A DNA stretch of 64,000 nt, taken from Verticillium longisporum (Eukaryota; Ascomycota; Sordariomycetes; Glomerellales; Plectosphaerellaceae). The stretch is taken from NCBI GenBank assembly GCA_019188255.1, contig JAETXT010000004.1, positions 1,674,001-1,738,000 of the forward strand. Reading direction: 5' to 3'. The translations under genes and the position numbers were made by a program. How positions within the stretch are numbered: the first letter of the stretch is position 1; each line of letters starts with the position of its first letter. Below the pieces are notes generated by a model, which was not told the origin of the DNA, did no database searches, and worked only from the letters and a program-made list of their open reading frames with translations. Of the stretch, positions 10,869 to 23,223 are shown piece by piece.

Positions 10869-12209
10869 CTAGAAGCCAGCGGGGATGGCCTGGTTCTCGT
10901 CGTGCTTGCCCATCGTCGTCGACACGACGTAGGCCTTGGCCGGCGCCGTCGGCGAAGAGGGCTGCGGCGTGATGCTCTCCGCCCTCGTGTTCGTAGGCTT
11001 GGCCGCTAGCGCCGCTCTCGGCGTGCTGTGGCCGGTGCCTGAGCTGCGGATGGTGCCGAGTCTGGGTCGTGCCGCCACCCGCGTTGACCCTCGCGCGCGC
11101 AACGAGTCGCGGCTCTGCCTCAAGGCATCCAAGTCCTCGTCGTCGCTCGACCCGTCCGCGTCCTGGTACTTTGGCTGCCGGCGCGCATGTTTTCTCCGCT
11201 CGACGAGCTCGCTGTCGGTCGATGGCTCCGAGTACATCTCCGATTCCAGCGAGAGGCTGCGGCTGCGCATGCTCCTGCCCCTGGTGGAGACCAATGTTTG
11301 CCTCGACCGCGAGCCGATGAGCGCGTCGATGAGCTCCGTTTCCGACGGCGTCTCCTGCTTGCGAAGCTTCTCCTGCAGCGCCTTTTCCCTGACGATGCGG
11401 CCCAGAGGGGTGTCCTCTGTCGTCGCCGCCCTGCTGGCCTTGCTCGCCCTGCTGCCCCGGCTCGCGACGCTGCTCGAGCTCTTCGCCCTGCTGACAGGGA
11501 CACGGCCTTCCATGAGCTTGGCGGTCGGTGGAGGTTGCAGCATCCACTGAAGCGCATTCTTGTGGACGGGCGTGCTGCCGACGATGGGCGGGTGATACTC
11601 GTTCACAGGAGGGTTCTTGGGCGTAAAGTAGAAGTCGCGGCGCTCCTCCTCGGTGACCTGCCTCTCCTTGCTGAGCTCGCCCTTGATCATGCGACCGGCC
11701 GAGTTTCCGGCCTTGACGATGTTGTCCACCAACTTATGGCCCATCTTGCTGAGGTCGCCGCCCCATAGCTCCTCGTCCTCTCGCTGGTAGCGCGTCTTGT
11801 TCCAGCCGTCGCCCGATATCCTGGTGCCGTCGTCTTCTGGTATGATCGTGGGACTGGTGCGGCCCGTCGTGCTGTGTTCGAGGTTGGAGCTGGTGGCCGT
11901 CAAGCTGGCGGACGTGCTGTCGCGGCCGGCGCTCGTGCCGGCGCTGTGGAGGCCGCGCTGGCTCGAGTTTTTGTGCCCCGTCTTCTTCGGGAGCTTGGGT
12001 CCGATATCAATCTCCTCTTGCCAGTACGGGTTCGTGTTCCATGGTGATGGGTGGGCGTACAGGCCGGGCTGTTCCATCTCGAGCGTCGCCTTGTTCTCGC
12101 GATCTTTCTCGGCCTTTTGCTTGGCCCTGTACCGCCCCTTGGCATCATTGCATGGCGTGCAAGCCAGGTAGTAGAAAATGACCGAACGAATGGCCACAGG
12201 GAGCGACAT
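10869..12209 (-). CDS. Conserved fungal protein with N-terminal hydrophobic segment, function unknown
   Basis: Single exon, 446 residues. I chose the ATG at 12209 because the protein then starts MSLPVAIRSVIFYYLACTPC, a hydrophobic segment ending in a CxPC motif, followed at once by the basic helix AKGRYRAKQKAEKDRENKA. The open frame extends 50 residues further upstream but that part is unremarkable. The middle (about 170-250) has conserved-looking blocks rich in Trp/Asp (DDGTRISGDGWNKTRYQRED) and RRDFYFTPKNPPVNEYHPP. The C-terminal 200 residues are Ser/Arg-rich and probably disordered. The N-terminus could be a signal anchor or a membrane-binding Cys-rich patch. No enzymatic motif is visible. 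Confidence 0.7.
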   Translation of the reverse strand: MSLPVAIRSVIFYYLACTPCNDAKGRYRAKQKAEKDRENKATLEMEQPGLYAHPSPWNTNPYWQEEIDIGPKLPKKTGHKNSSQRGLHSAGTSAGRDSTSASLTATSSNLEHSTTGRTSPTIIPEDDGTRISGDGWNKTRYQREDEELWGGDLSKMGHKLVDNIVKAGNSAGRMIKGELSKERQVTEEERRDFYFTPKNPPVNEYHPPIVGSTPVHKNALQWMLQPPPTAKLMEGRVPVSRAKSSSSVASRGSRASKASRAATTEDTPLGRIVREKALQEKLRKQETPSETELIDALIGSRSRQTLVSTRGRSMRSRSLSLESEMYSEPSTDSELVERRKHARRQPKYQDADGSSDDEDLDALRQSRDSLRARGSTRVAARPRLGTIRSSGTGHSTPRAALAAKPTNTRAESITPQPSSPTAPAKAYVVSTTMGKHDENQAIPAGF

Positions 12210-15200
12210 GGTTGCGGCCTTGGGGTGTATGCGTCCTCCACTGGTTTCGTCGTGTGGGGGGGTGTCCGGGTCAAGCGTCAGGACAGCTGTAACGCGGCAG
12301 GGAGCATCGAGGGTCGGTATCGGCGTTGTGTAGAGAAGAGCGGTCCTATGGGCGCGCACCGGAAAGAGACCTGAAGGCGGCAGGTCATTGGGAAAGGAAA
12401 TTGAGTGGGGTGGCGGGAGGTCAACCTCCAGAGGTTGGCCGTTGCGAAGCCGAAGCGCGGGTGAAGATGTAGGTGCCAGACCTCAATGTCCACCAACCTT
12501 GATCGCTTTGCACCTTGGTAGCACGCCTCGTTGCGTTCAAATGGTCACCGAGTCCCAGGACAGGTTCGAACGACGAGAGCAGGCGAGGGATTGGGATACG
12601 CGGCCCGTGTGAGAGACGGGAGTTTCAAGAGTGGTTGCTATTTAGGGGTTTTGCGGCGTGCGGCGCAATGGGCAAAGGCCACAGAACCCTCCGCGTCTGC
12701 TTGCGTAAGGGTAGGTAAGAATACTGGACCGTTCCGGTGGTCTCGGTCGGAGCGTTTTCGTGGTTGTGTGAGAAGTGAAAGAATGACAAAAGGAAGGGGG
12801 GTAGACAGAAAGTTTGTGGAGGAGGATATTGGGGGTTGGTATGGCCGACGAGAGGTGAAGGCGTCGTTCCCAACCTGTACCTGTTCGTTCCAGGTTGAGA
12901 GGATGGGGGGGGGAGCGAGGACGACGAGGTTCGAGGGATAAGACAATGGAGGAGGACCAGCCGGGGGAAGGGGGGGGGGGGGGAGGGTGCAGATCGAGCC
13001 AGGGGTTGGTGTGGTGGAGTGACGACGCCTGGGGCCATGCAAGTGGGGGGGGTAATTGGGTTGGGTTGCGGTGGGGACCTTCCGACAAAGGCAGCCGCTT
13101 CAGACGCCCACGGTGCTGTAAGGTAGAAACATGTAGGTCGCCTTGTGCCTTGTCGGTCCAGCAGGGTGCGGGAGGGGGTCTTTTCAGGGTTCTGGGGAAA
13201 GAACGAATGGATGCATCGAAGAGGGGGTCTTATTTTCTTTAGCGCATGTCCCACCTCGTTTCGGCGCTCGTTACTCTGCCACAGCGAGATTGCGTCCCCC
13301 TATCGTGGCCCCGCCTGATCGCTAACTAGTGCTTTGGCGTCCACCTCGAACAAAAAAGGCCGCGATGGAGCGCTGTACATATACATGTATTGTACGAGCG
13401 TACAGGTGTACAAGTACGAGGGATGGAAACACATCCAGGCCAAGTGCCACTCAATCCGAACCCAGCTTTGCCAAGCCAACATGGCTTCATCGTTCGTCGT
13501 TCTGAGGCAATTGAATATGCCAGGACTTTTCCCGCGACGCGTACCCACCGTGACGTCGGGACAAGGTCAACAGCAAAGCACTCAAGCAGTTGATCATCGG
13601 CGGCCCGCTTGTGTCCCCCTGCACTTGTGTGCCTGGATGTCTGTGTTTCGTCTGGAACGCCATCCGGCGATCCTTGTGGTTCCCCTGTCTTGAAGCACCT
13701 CCAGTGTACTGTACCTTGCAAGACATCGACTTTTGCATGTTTGGTTCTATGCCTGTTGAGAAGCATGTTCGCTTATCGTTCAAACGAGAGACTGGTGGTT
13801 TTGACTTGGTTGAAGTCTGCCAGAACTTTCACAGTGGTGGCTGCAGCTCCAGTGCACAATTGATCTGATTGATACGAGCTTGGAGCCAGGTGATGGATGG
13901 TGCCCTCAGCAATTCACGCCTCCAAAGCGCCCACCGATGGATGTATCCATTTGGCTGTCTATACCCGTCTCTCGTTGTGATCTTGAGCTGCCCAATGCGC
14001 AGTTGTGATCACAGGTCGTGTCAAATGGCAATCGACGGTCTATCAGACTTCAGGCGGCGATCGTCTGCCTCCAATTCCCTCCATATCAAAGGTGGACGAA
14101 GAGATGGGCCCTGATGCGACGCATGGTCCAACTCCTCTCGACCTAACATCAGTAATGTCTCTACCCTGAGTTGACAGATCCCTTGTCTGAGCCAGCCAAG
14201 CATGTTCGCAGATTGCCGTTGATGTATTGCCATGTTTGCCATGACCTAGCCTTTCGAGCAGCACTCGCCCTTCATTCGCACTTCACACGGACATGCAAGT
14301 AGCACAGAAGGGGGCCGGGTCGAAACGACGTGCTGGAATGGAGGGGTGTTTGTCGAAGAACACTCGCCGGGTAAAGTACAAGCGCCCCCGAACCCTTGGG
14401 ACCGAATATCTTCACGGCCGCCAACCCCCCAACCCCCCACCCCCGGTCTCTTTCCGAATCGAAAACGCCTCCATCCCCTTTCCGGTGCATTGCATCGCAT
14501 CGCACCGCCGGAAGAACACGACATGAAGAGCGATATATTCACTGTGGACTTTTCTTTTTCAGCCCGCGCCGCCGCCACACCGGACACCGCCTTCACTGCA
14601 CTGGGCCCGGCCACTTGAATCCAGGTCAATCGAATCCAGGTCACCCTTCCCTTCGACGCGCAGCACACCTTTTCATCCAAGGCGCATTGAAACAAATCGA
14701 CCTCCCCCCAGGGAGGATCCTCGTCCCTCGTGGCATTCCCGTCAACGCAAGCTAGCATGAGGCATTGAAACACATCATCACACTCTGCGTCACACATTCA
14801 GTATCTCACCTCCAGCCTTTCCCAGCATGCTTGCTCTTGCTGCAACGCTGGCCGAGCCAATTTGAACCCCCCCTCCAGCGCCGTGTTCCTCTCCCCCACA
14901 CCCCCCTCCTTCCCCGCCCCGTCAAGCAACCAAGTGAACTTGATCCCCCGCCGCCCACGAAAACGTCCTGACCCCTTCCGTCCATCATCCCACATTGCCA
15001 TTGCCATCCAAGAGCCAGTCGTAAAGAGCCAGCGAGGAAGGCAAGGGGAAAACCCACTCGGCAGGCTTTTAGACCGCCATGGCCCCAGACACCGTCTACC
15101 CAAGTGCAGCAGCAAAACCAGAGCGCAAGGGAGGAGAAAAACTTTGGCCAGCGAAAGTTGAAGAGCCTTCCAAACGCTCGCGAGCAATCAATCATCATTT

Positions 15201-16843
15201 CTCTTCTCTACTAGCTAGCTACGTGCCGCCTTCTCATCCAGCGCTCTCTCGTTTCGTCAACCAGGCACACGCGCACACATGCACCCCCCACCCCCATGAT
15301 GGTGCCAATGCAAGCCCCTCGACGGAAACAAAACCCTCCCACGAGATGCAAGGGGCCAAGACCTGCGCGACAGCATCCGCCCAACCAATTGTCATTCGTG
15401 ATTCGCGACGGCGACCCCCTTGACTTCTCGAGGAGTAATCCCCGCCCATCATCATCCGTCCTGCGCTACCTAAGGTAAAGTACTGTAGGCGCTCCAGCTA
15501 CTGTACTGTACTATGTAGTGGCCTGCTCCCCCCACCGGCCTCGTCTCCAGTGCGTAGGTTGCCATGACCACCAACCAGCCCTGCTGCAGACAGAACAGAG
15601 GCCCGAACTACACGCTTGCACACGCCCCTTCGGCGCGGATCGGGGATTCTTCCCTCGTCTGTGTGCCCGCCCGCCCGTCCGTACCCGTCCCGTGAGAGGC
15701 TGAGCGGGCGGTGCGTGCCAGGCTTTTCGCCGCGGCGCCTTTCAGAGTCCGGGTAAGAAGAAGAGGGGCGGGGGGGGGGTTACGCGGACAAGGACGAAAT
15801 GTTCCTACTGGCACCACGTACCGCTGTCTTGTGGTTTCATGGGCCCTGCTTATTCGTGCCGAAACGGCATCAGCCAACGAGGGACCCTTTTTTTGCGTGG
15901 GAGGAGTGCGGGCCTGGCTGATTGATTCCCTCGTCCTGCGGCGGCTGTTGACTTGTCGAATGATGAGGGGGCGGTTCCGTCATTGTGCGAATGCAACTAC
16001 CTGCCCGCGCGGAGAATGAATGTGCTGCCACTTGCTGGCTCGGTGGGACGTGCTGGCGTCGTAGGCATGCGCGGCCCGCATGGCTCTCTCTCTGTGGGGT
16101 GTGTGTGTCGTCCCATCCAAGACCAAAGAGCCGCATCACCAGAGTCTGACCCAGACAGCCCTTTCGGATACTTTCTGCCAGTGGCTGTTTGCATGCGCGT
16201 GGCTACATCGGCACCGAACCCAGAACACGCTGCACGCTGCTGCCAACCATACATCAGACACGAGCACAAGACCGACCACTGGGTGAAAAAAGCAAAAGAA
16301 ATTGATGGACCTATGGAAAGGTGTAGGTTCACGCACGCGCGCAAAACCCCTAATGATTCGCGCAACTCCCTTTTTGTGGCGCCCCTCCCCGTTGCAGAGT
16401 GGGAAAGCTGGGGTTTTAATAAAAACAAACAGTTTCGACCAAAGCCATCCTCTCCGAGCAACCGAGTCCAACAAACTTCACTTTCAGATGACGAACACGG
16501 GAGAAAGAGAAAAGAATGTCCCTTGGTTTGCTCCGTCCAACCCGTGTGATGCTCGGTCTGCAAGCGTGGGACGACAGGACCGTGAGAAAGCTCCGTCTCG
16601 CTGTTCACCTGCTTTTGTTTCACCTACACAATCTGTGCCTGCTTGCCTGCCCCTTCTGCTGTCATCGGCGCGCGTGGTTTCGCCCATTGCAGCAAGATTC
16701 TTCTTCCCCCCTAGCGGTTTTTGTACATGTTGAACAAAATATCGTGCGCATTCATACCAATGGCAATTATGGTGTGCGTTTTCGACGATGTGAGATGTTG
16801 GGAGGTGTCGGTTCCCTGTGGTGTGCCATGCCACGTTAGCTGT
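12210..16843. other. Gene-poor 4.6 kb region
   Basis: The left part is the promoter of the minus-strand gene ending at 10869 and is strongly strand-biased (G-rich on plus, 12890-13060). From 14390 to 15480 the plus strand is C/CT-rich. Short frames exist, such as 15079-15423 on plus and 14246-14797 on minus, but they have low-complexity composition, no domains and no exon chain. No tRNA or other RNA gene was recognised. The right end is presumably the 3' untranslated region of the gene ending at 16844. Confidence 0.45.
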
Positions 16844-18104
16844 TTAGACGTCCCACTCGGTCTCCTCCTCCTGGGCGTTGTCGTCGACCTTGGAAGACAG
16901 AGCGGAGAAGGAGCCGTAAGACTGGTTGGCCTTGGCCGAGTTGGTCTTGTTGACGATGGGCTGGGGAACGGGCCTGGCCTCCTTGGGGGAGCGCTGGGGG
17001 AGCGGGCGCGGCCTCCGTGTCGCTGCCCTGGGACTTCTTGGCCTTCTTGGACGACTTGGTGGGGACGGTGGCCCACTCGTCATCCTCCTTGATCAGCTCG
17101 ATCTGCTCCTCCTCGGACAGGGCCGAGGCCTTCCAGCCATCGGTCTGCTTGTTCTGCGCGGGAGCGACGCTGGCGGCGGTGCCGTCGGTGGCCGCCGTCA
17201 CAAAGGTGTGGAGGGGCTGGACGTCTTTCGTCTCGTTCTGGCCCTCCTGCGGGCTGCCGGCCTTCCAGGCAGACTTGCCACCGTTGGTGGCGGCCATGAA
17301 CTGGGAACCGTCCTTGGCAGGGATGCCGGCGGCCTCGCGGGCACCGCGGCGCTGCTTCTCCATGGCAATCTTGCGCAGCCTCTCCTCCTCCTCACGGACG
17401 GCCTTGCGCTCCTCCACCTTGCGGCGGTTCTGGCGCTGCTTCTTTGTCTCGACGGGCTCAGCGGCCTTGGCGACCTTGGGCTTGGACTTCTGCTTGTCCG
17501 TGTCGGTGAGACGGAGGACGGAAGGGCCGGGAGCCGAGGGCTCGAGCATGTCGCTGACGCCGCTGGCGTCAGCAGCCTTGACGACAGGGGAGCGGTCGTC
17601 ATCGGCATCGGCGTTGGAAGAGGATGACTCCTCGGCAGGGGCCTGCTCGGGGACGGCGGGCGTCAGCTCAATGGGTTGGGTGACTTCAGAAGGCTCGGCA
17701 GCGAGGCTCTGCTTGACCGACTTCTGCTTATTGCTCTTCTTGCCGGCATCCGCCTTCTTGCCGGTGAACTTGACGCCCTCCTGGACGCCAGACATTTGTC
17801 TCGCAAACGCCTTATTGTCGGCATCCTCGTCACGCTCTTTCTTCTTCGAGCTCGTTACAACCGAGTCGTCACGTGGTGTCTCTTCACGGGGTGCGTTCTG
17901 GGCAGCCGTGGCGTAGGCCTCCTGACGCTGCTTCTTGGCGCGGTTTCCCTTCTTGGGAGGGCTCCAAGGCACCTGGGTGGTCTTGGAGGGCGCGCTGGCG
18001 GGCTTCTGCTTCTGGTAGTAGTTGTAGCCAATGGTGCCGGCGATGGCGAGGACCGTAGCCCAGCCGCCCACAAAGGAGGGGGTGAGGAATTCCGAGGAAG
18101 ACAT
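16844..18104 (-). CDS. Conserved fungal membrane-anchored, charged coiled-coil protein; one-base frame disruption near the 3' end
   Basis: Starts at the ATG at 18104. Residues 1-32 include a hydrophobic segment (GGWATVLAIAGTIGYNYY), consistent with an N-terminal anchor facing the cytosol. The rest is Lys/Glu/Ala-rich, with a strongly basic helix around residues 220-260 (KKQRQNRRKVEERKAVREEE). The first frame runs to about 17000. The natural-looking C-terminus, VPQPIVNKTNSAKANQSYG through an acidic tail ending EETEWDV, is in another frame and stops at 16844-16846. The switch falls in the C-rich stretch 16990-17010, with no intron signals, and equals one extra base. I read it as one gene of about 420 residues with an indel. 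Function unknown. Confidence 0.65.
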
Positions 18105-19828
18105 GATGACCGTGATGTGAAGCCCGAGTAGATGAAATGCCGATCAAAGACCAGCGAGATGAGGGACCGGCGTGATGATTGGTTCGGTGCAGACAATCCA
18201 AGGGCAGAGTGTGCTCGGTGAGGGATGGGTCGGGAAAGAGAGCTTGATGGAAATGCGTCAAAGCTTCCACGGGAAGGACCAAGCTCTGATGGTTCAATTG
18301 AATTGCTCGGATCGGATAGAGACTGGATGAATCAAGCTTGGTTAACAGACTGCTCAATGATTGAGGTGATGAAGAAGGTCTGAGGTTCAAGACAGCTGGC
18401 GCGTGGAAAGGGGAACTGAAAGCGTACAGGGGTAGACGACCGGGGAGGAAGCTCTTCCAAATGAAACCCCAGACCGGCGATGGTAGTCTTGGGACAGTTG
18501 GCAAGCAACTAGTGTTTGGGTCAAGGGAAGGGAAGGGAAAGGGATGATGTGCAGCAGAGGATGTGATGCTTCGTAGTTGATGGAGCGAGACGTAGTGTTG
18601 AACCACGGATCGGCGAGAGGAGGCAAAAAAAGCTGAGGTGATCGAGTACTTACTAGGTGGCTTCAGTGACCGGATAGCTGCCAGCCAGGGGATAGACGTG
18701 CTGTCTGTGGAGAAAATTGGAGGGCCTGCAGGGCAGTGCTGTGCGTGAGATGCGTGGTGCGTGGTGCGTGGTGCATCGGGGGTTGAGGGAACGAAAGGCA
18801 GGGTCACACTACCGACGGAGCACGATGAGAGGTTGTGGCTCGCAGGCGTGGTGGAGCGGCTCCGTTGTTAACACGTTACCTCCTGGTTATCGATAGGAGA
18901 GATTGAGGTTCGCGATGTGCTGATGATTCAAGGGGCCAATGATTGGCTGGGGGAGAGGCGATTCACGTCGACACGATGAAGCAAGCAGGAGACAATGTCG
19001 TCAGGTTTCGATGCACGAGAGACGAGGGATCATAGTAGGATAAGATCTTTTCAGCAGTGCAGCATTTCCTTGCTGATCGCAGCCTCTGTATTCCCGAGTG
19101 GGCGTTTGATTGAAGCTTCCAGCGGTATTGCTGGATCGAAGAGCCTACGTCACGTGAAAGATGACGTTCAGGCAGCGCTAGTCCTGCTCAGACATGGTTC
19201 TTCACAGCCTGCGATGGTTCTTCCCACTTTGGGATTAGCTTCCTATTCTTTCTCAATTTATTGAATCGCTCCCCAGCCAAGTTGTTCTGCGGACGATGGA
19301 ATCAACACACCGAGGCCACCCAGCCGACACAACGAGCCGAGAATTGGCAGGCCACTGGACGTGACCAGGCTGAGCAGTGTTGCCTTTTGAAACCTTCACA
19401 GCCTTCATTAGAGTCTATTGATCCCTAGAGTGCCATATTTCTGGGCCTCGCTCACTCCTCTGCCAGGTGATCCGATGCTCACCTTTGTGACATGCCTCGT
19501 TAGGTTTAACCCCACCCCTGGCGTCGAATATTCCATGCTTAATCCACCCCACCATTACCTTACTCAAGGAGGGGAAGGGCAAGAGGGGTCGCTGCTTGGA
19601 GAGCCGTGAAACGGGGAACACCACGATTGACTACTCGGCTTTGAGAGCTCGATAAGCCGACACATCGGCCAGCTCCGCTACAGGCACGTAGTCATACTTT
19701 ACTCTTAAGCCTCGTGCCTCTTGGTCTCAACCTCCTGCAGTCGCCAGTCTTTACGTCTCGGCCATTCTCTAGATACCACTGCATCTTTTATTTTTGCTTC
19801 TCGATATTCTTTAAACGCTTTTTACAAG
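18105..19828. other. Divergent intergenic region, no supported gene
   Basis: Holds the 5' flank of the minus-strand gene starting at 18104 and of the nucleoside hydrolase gene starting at 19829. A long minus-strand open frame (17884-18807) overlaps the neighbouring gene in another frame and is not coding-like. No RNA gene recognised. Confidence 0.45.
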
Positions 19829-21341
19829 ATGGCTCCCAACCGCACCATCATCGACACTGACCCGGGTACGAAAAAAGAGAGAAAACTTGTTGGCTTGGCA
19901 TGAGACTCACGTGTTGATAGGCGTTGACGATGTTCTGGCGATGCTTCTCGCCCTGTCCGTCAACCCTGACGAACTCGAGGTTGCCATGATCTCCGTCACA
20001 TATGGCAACGTCGAACTTCAGAGGTCAGTAGCCCAGGAGGTTGGCCCCTCAGAAGACAAGGGAGGGTTTTTTTTATTTTATTTTTGATGCTGATACAAAT
20101 GTGCAGCTGCCTCAAGAACGCGGTTGCGCTGTTCCACGTGCTGGAGAAGGAGTTGGCCTGGCGCAAGGAGAACGGCAAGGCCGAGAACTTTGGGACCCTG
20201 AAGACGCACAAGCCCATCATTGCCGTTGGCGCCGAGCACCCCCTCGAGGATGACCAGCTCATGGCTGACTACTTCCGTAAGTCTTCACGGCGTCGACATC
20301 TCCAAGAGGGCTGTCCCAGGCTGACTGACGTGCGCAGACGGCGTCGACGGCCTGCACGGCGTTCACACCGAGCACCCGCACCTCGATGCCGAGGATACCT
20401 GGAAGAGCCTCTTCCACAAGGACTCGGCGGCGCTGGACCACGATCCTTCCCCCTACTCCCAGTACTTCACAGCCTCCAAGGAGCCGGCGCACAAGGAAAT
20501 CCTCCGCCTGCTGCGCGAGAGCCCCAAGGACACGCTCACGCTGATCGCCGTGGGGCCCATGACCAACTTTGCGCTCGCCGCCGCCGAGGACCCGGAGACG
20601 TTCCTCAAGGCCAAGGAGGTGCTCGTCATGGGCGGCGCCGTCAACGTCGAGGGCAACATCACGCCCGTCGCCGAGTTCAACACGTACGCCGACACGGTGG
20701 CCACGGCGCGCGTGTTCGCGCTCACGTCGCCCAGCCCCAAGTCCACCATGCCGCCGCTCTCCCAGACGCGGTCCTCGCTGCCGGCGTACCCGGAGAAGCT
20801 GTCGCGCAAGCTCAAGCTGACGCTCTTCCCCCTCGACATCACGACGCCGCACCTGCTCAACAAGAACTACTTCACGGCGCGCGTCAAGCCGTTTGTCGAC
20901 GCCGGCAGCCCGCTCGCCGTGTGGGTCAACCACTTCCTCAGCGGCACGTTCAACAAGATTGACAGCCTCGTCGGCGACGGCAACGAGCCCGGCCTGTCGC
21001 TGCACGACCCCCTCACCATCTGGTACGCCATTACGCAGTCGGACGCCCGGTGGAAGGGCACGCCGCAGCTCGAGGACATTCGCATCGAGACGTCGGGCCA
21101 GTGGACGCGCGGCATGCACGTCGTGGACCGCCGCACGCGCGCCAAGGTCGGCGAGGCGGCCGTCGAGCTTGAGCTCGGCGCGTCGACGACCGACGACGTC
21201 GACGTGCTGACGCTGGCCGACGCCCCCGGCGACGACGACGGCTGGCTCAACGTGACCAAGGGGAACAGGATCAACAGGATCATCGCGTCGCCGGGCGAGG
21301 ATGCGTTTGCCGAGTACCTGATGAAGCGGGTTTTCGCGTAG
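19829..21341 (+). CDS. Inosine/uridine-preferring nucleoside hydrolase family protein
   Basis: Four exons: 19829-19865, 19921-20023, 20107-20276 and 20338-21341, giving 437 residues. All junctions keep frame, with donors GTACGA, GTCAGT and GTAAGT and AG acceptors. The protein begins with the family signature at residues 9-16 (DTDPGVDD), the aspartates that bind calcium and the ribose. Later blocks fit the family too: VGPMTNFALA, VMGGAVNVEGN and EFNTYAD. These enzymes hydrolyse the N-glycosidic bond of ribonucleosides in purine/pyrimidine salvage; the exact substrate cannot be read from sequence. It is longer than bacterial homologues (about 310-340), with an extension of about 100 residues at the C-terminal side. 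No signal peptide, so probably cytosolic. A 24 nt tandem repeat starts at the base after the stop codon. Confidence 0.9.
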
Positions 21342-21437
21342 AACCATGACCTGGGAAGGACGAAGAACCATCACCTGGGAAGGACGAAGAACCATGACCT
21401 GGGAAGGACGAAGAACCATCACCTGGCAAGGACGAAA
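21342..21437. repeat. Minisatellite, 24 nt unit x4
   Basis: Four near-identical 24 nt copies of AACCATGACCTGGGAAGGAC+GAAG begin immediately after the nucleoside hydrolase stop codon. Copies alternate between CATGACC and CATCACC, suggesting a 48 nt higher-order unit. It probably lies in the 3' untranslated region. Confidence 0.9.
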
Positions 21438-21814
21438 GGGGCCTCCAAGAGCTCCAAGAGGGGAGGCGGGAAGGGGACATGGTCGCCTGCACGCAGAGGA
21501 AGAATCCGCCAAGAAAGAGCGGCACATAGCCAGAGGCACAGACCCAATATCATTCACTACCAGCTCCAGTCTACAGTGCCTCGTCTGTTTCCGCCCGCTG
21601 TCTCAGCCCCACCGCGCTGCCCTTGCTCATGCCTTCTTTTCCCCCCGTTCGTCGTCTGCAATGCAATGGTGTGTGCTGGGCCTGAACTCGGGCAATTTTA
21701 GGGGTATCCGGCTCGTAAACGTAAAAAGAAATCATAAACCTCTTGCTTGTTTTTTTCCCTTTGCTCAGGCCACGTTTCCCACATCTTCTTGTGTGGGCGG
21801 GTCTTTTGTGTTTT

Positions 21815-22263
21815 CTAGACGTGTTTTATCCCCCCGATGGCTGAGCCCTTGACTTCGGTCCAGTTGATCGAGCCGTCGAGCTGTTCGTCGACGAGGCCGA
21901 TGGTGCACACGTTGTCGCCGCGGACCATGTAGAGGCCGAGGGGGACTTCGACCGAGGGCTCGTCGGCGTCTGGCGTCTGGATGACTCGTTCGTGGGCGTC
22001 GCTGAGGGCCTTGCGAGGACAAGTGTCAGCGGGGGGGCTGGAATCGGGGGGAGGAGGGGGGGGGGGCGCACGAGGTTTGTGTTGTTGTCGGAGGCCACCA
22101 GGTTGCCCACCAGGATTCTCGAGTCGGCCGTGATGATGAGCACCTTCTCTGCGAAAGGGGTCAGTCTACGGTCAGAGTCTGGCTTCATAGAGCACGGCGT
22201 GCGCCGGCGGCTGGGGTCCCGTGCTTGAGACGTACTGTTCATGTAGGAGTGGAGGAAGGACAT
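21815..22263 (-). CDS. LSM8: U6 snRNA-associated Sm-like protein LSm8
   Basis: Three exons, 22263-22236, 22148-22072 and 22009-21815, give 99 residues. The first intron has a GTACGT donor and CGCAG acceptor; the second has an unusual GTGCGC donor, a CTGAC branch and an AAG acceptor. The protein shows the Sm1 region (KKVLIITADSRILVGNL, then SDNNTNL) and the Sm2 region (LYMVRGDNVCTIGLVDE), followed by the DWTEVKG and IGGIKHV C-terminal blocks that distinguish LSm8 from LSm1. LSm8 is the defining subunit of the nuclear LSm2-8 ring, which binds the U6 snRNA 3' end and acts in pre-mRNA splicing. At the second junction the spliced protein reads NLALSDAHERV where relatives usually have NLVL, so that splice choice is slightly less certain. 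Confidence 0.9.
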
Positions 22264-22520
22264 GGTGACGGCGTGATGCTCTGAGACACCCCGGCGTGGG
22301 TCGACCGGATGGGTCGAGGACCTCTGATCGGAGGTGAAGTCGAAGCTGGAGAGGGGGTGGCGTATGTAGCGGGACGTCGTCGTCGTCGTCGTCGTCGTCG
22401 AATGTGTGCATGTAGCCCCTCTGGAGCTCTAGCATCTGCTCTTCCTCGAAGGACGACAAGAGCTTCGGTGGAAATGGAGCTAGTCCGCTTTGGATGGCTG
22501 TAGTGGGGCATCATTCGCAT

Positions 22521-22609
22521 TGGACTTCACAGCCTGTGCTCTCCTTGACTTCACAGCCTGTGCTCTCTCTCTCTCTTGACTTCACAGCCTGTGCTCTCTC
22601 TCTCTCTCC
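22521..22609. repeat. Tandem repeat with CT microsatellite
   Basis: Three copies of a TTGACTTCACAGCCTGTGCT core, each followed by CT repeats of increasing length, lie between LSM8 and the next plus-strand gene. The same intergenic stretch also contains a run of about ten GTC units at 22377-22400. Confidence 0.85.
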
Positions 22610-22695
22610 ATCTCACACACACACAATGACCAAGCTTCATCATCACCCCAACTGCTCTTGACCCTTCCCTCGTTCCAGAGAGCTTGGGCACCAAA

Positions 22696-23191
22696 ATGGC
22701 CCCCATGGCAACGCATGACACGGTCGTCATTTATGCAGAGCTTCTCCCCAACATTCGACACATCTCCATCGCCGTGTCTCTCCCTTCACCAGTCGATGCC
22801 TCAACAAGCGTCCAGACATCTGCCCATGGCGACAGCATCCTGGTCACGCACAGGGGCGAGTCTACAGAGGCGCGCCTCCCAGGACCAGTGTCCGCGCCTT
22901 CAGCCCTTCCCATACCCGCCACGCCACCCTCTGGCCCAACCTCGCTCGCGTGGCGTCTGCCCGTCTCAACCTCCGTCACGCTGCCCAGCACGCGTCATGA
23001 GCTCCAGCCGACCGTCCCGTGGAGCGCCCACGACTTGACCCCCAAGGCAGCCGTTGCATGCCGGCAGTGCGGCGAGGCCGTCGTTCCCGAGGGCAGGCTG
23101 CATGTGTGGAAGGACCTGCCGAGCGAGAACTGGGCTGAGATGATGGACTTTTGGCACTGCCACAAGCCTCACGACCACGGCCAGGAGAAGA

Positions 23192-23223
<32 letters not shown>

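Noticed and set aside
12555..12575. Possible tRNA box B (GGTTCGAAC) in the 12.5 kb promoter
   Set aside because: No box A, acceptor stem or cloverleaf around it.
12625..13254. 209-codon minus-strand frame
   Set aside because: Pro/Ser-rich translation of a C/CT-rich promoter strand; three overlapping frames look equally open.
15079..15423. 114-codon plus-strand frame starting MAPDTVYPS
   Set aside because: The first 40 residues look plausible, but the rest is low complexity and no splice partners are visible.
20259..21557. 432-codon minus-strand open frame
   Set aside because: Antisense to the nucleoside hydrolase exon 4 and the 24 nt repeat; composition is Arg/Val/Gly-rich with no domain.
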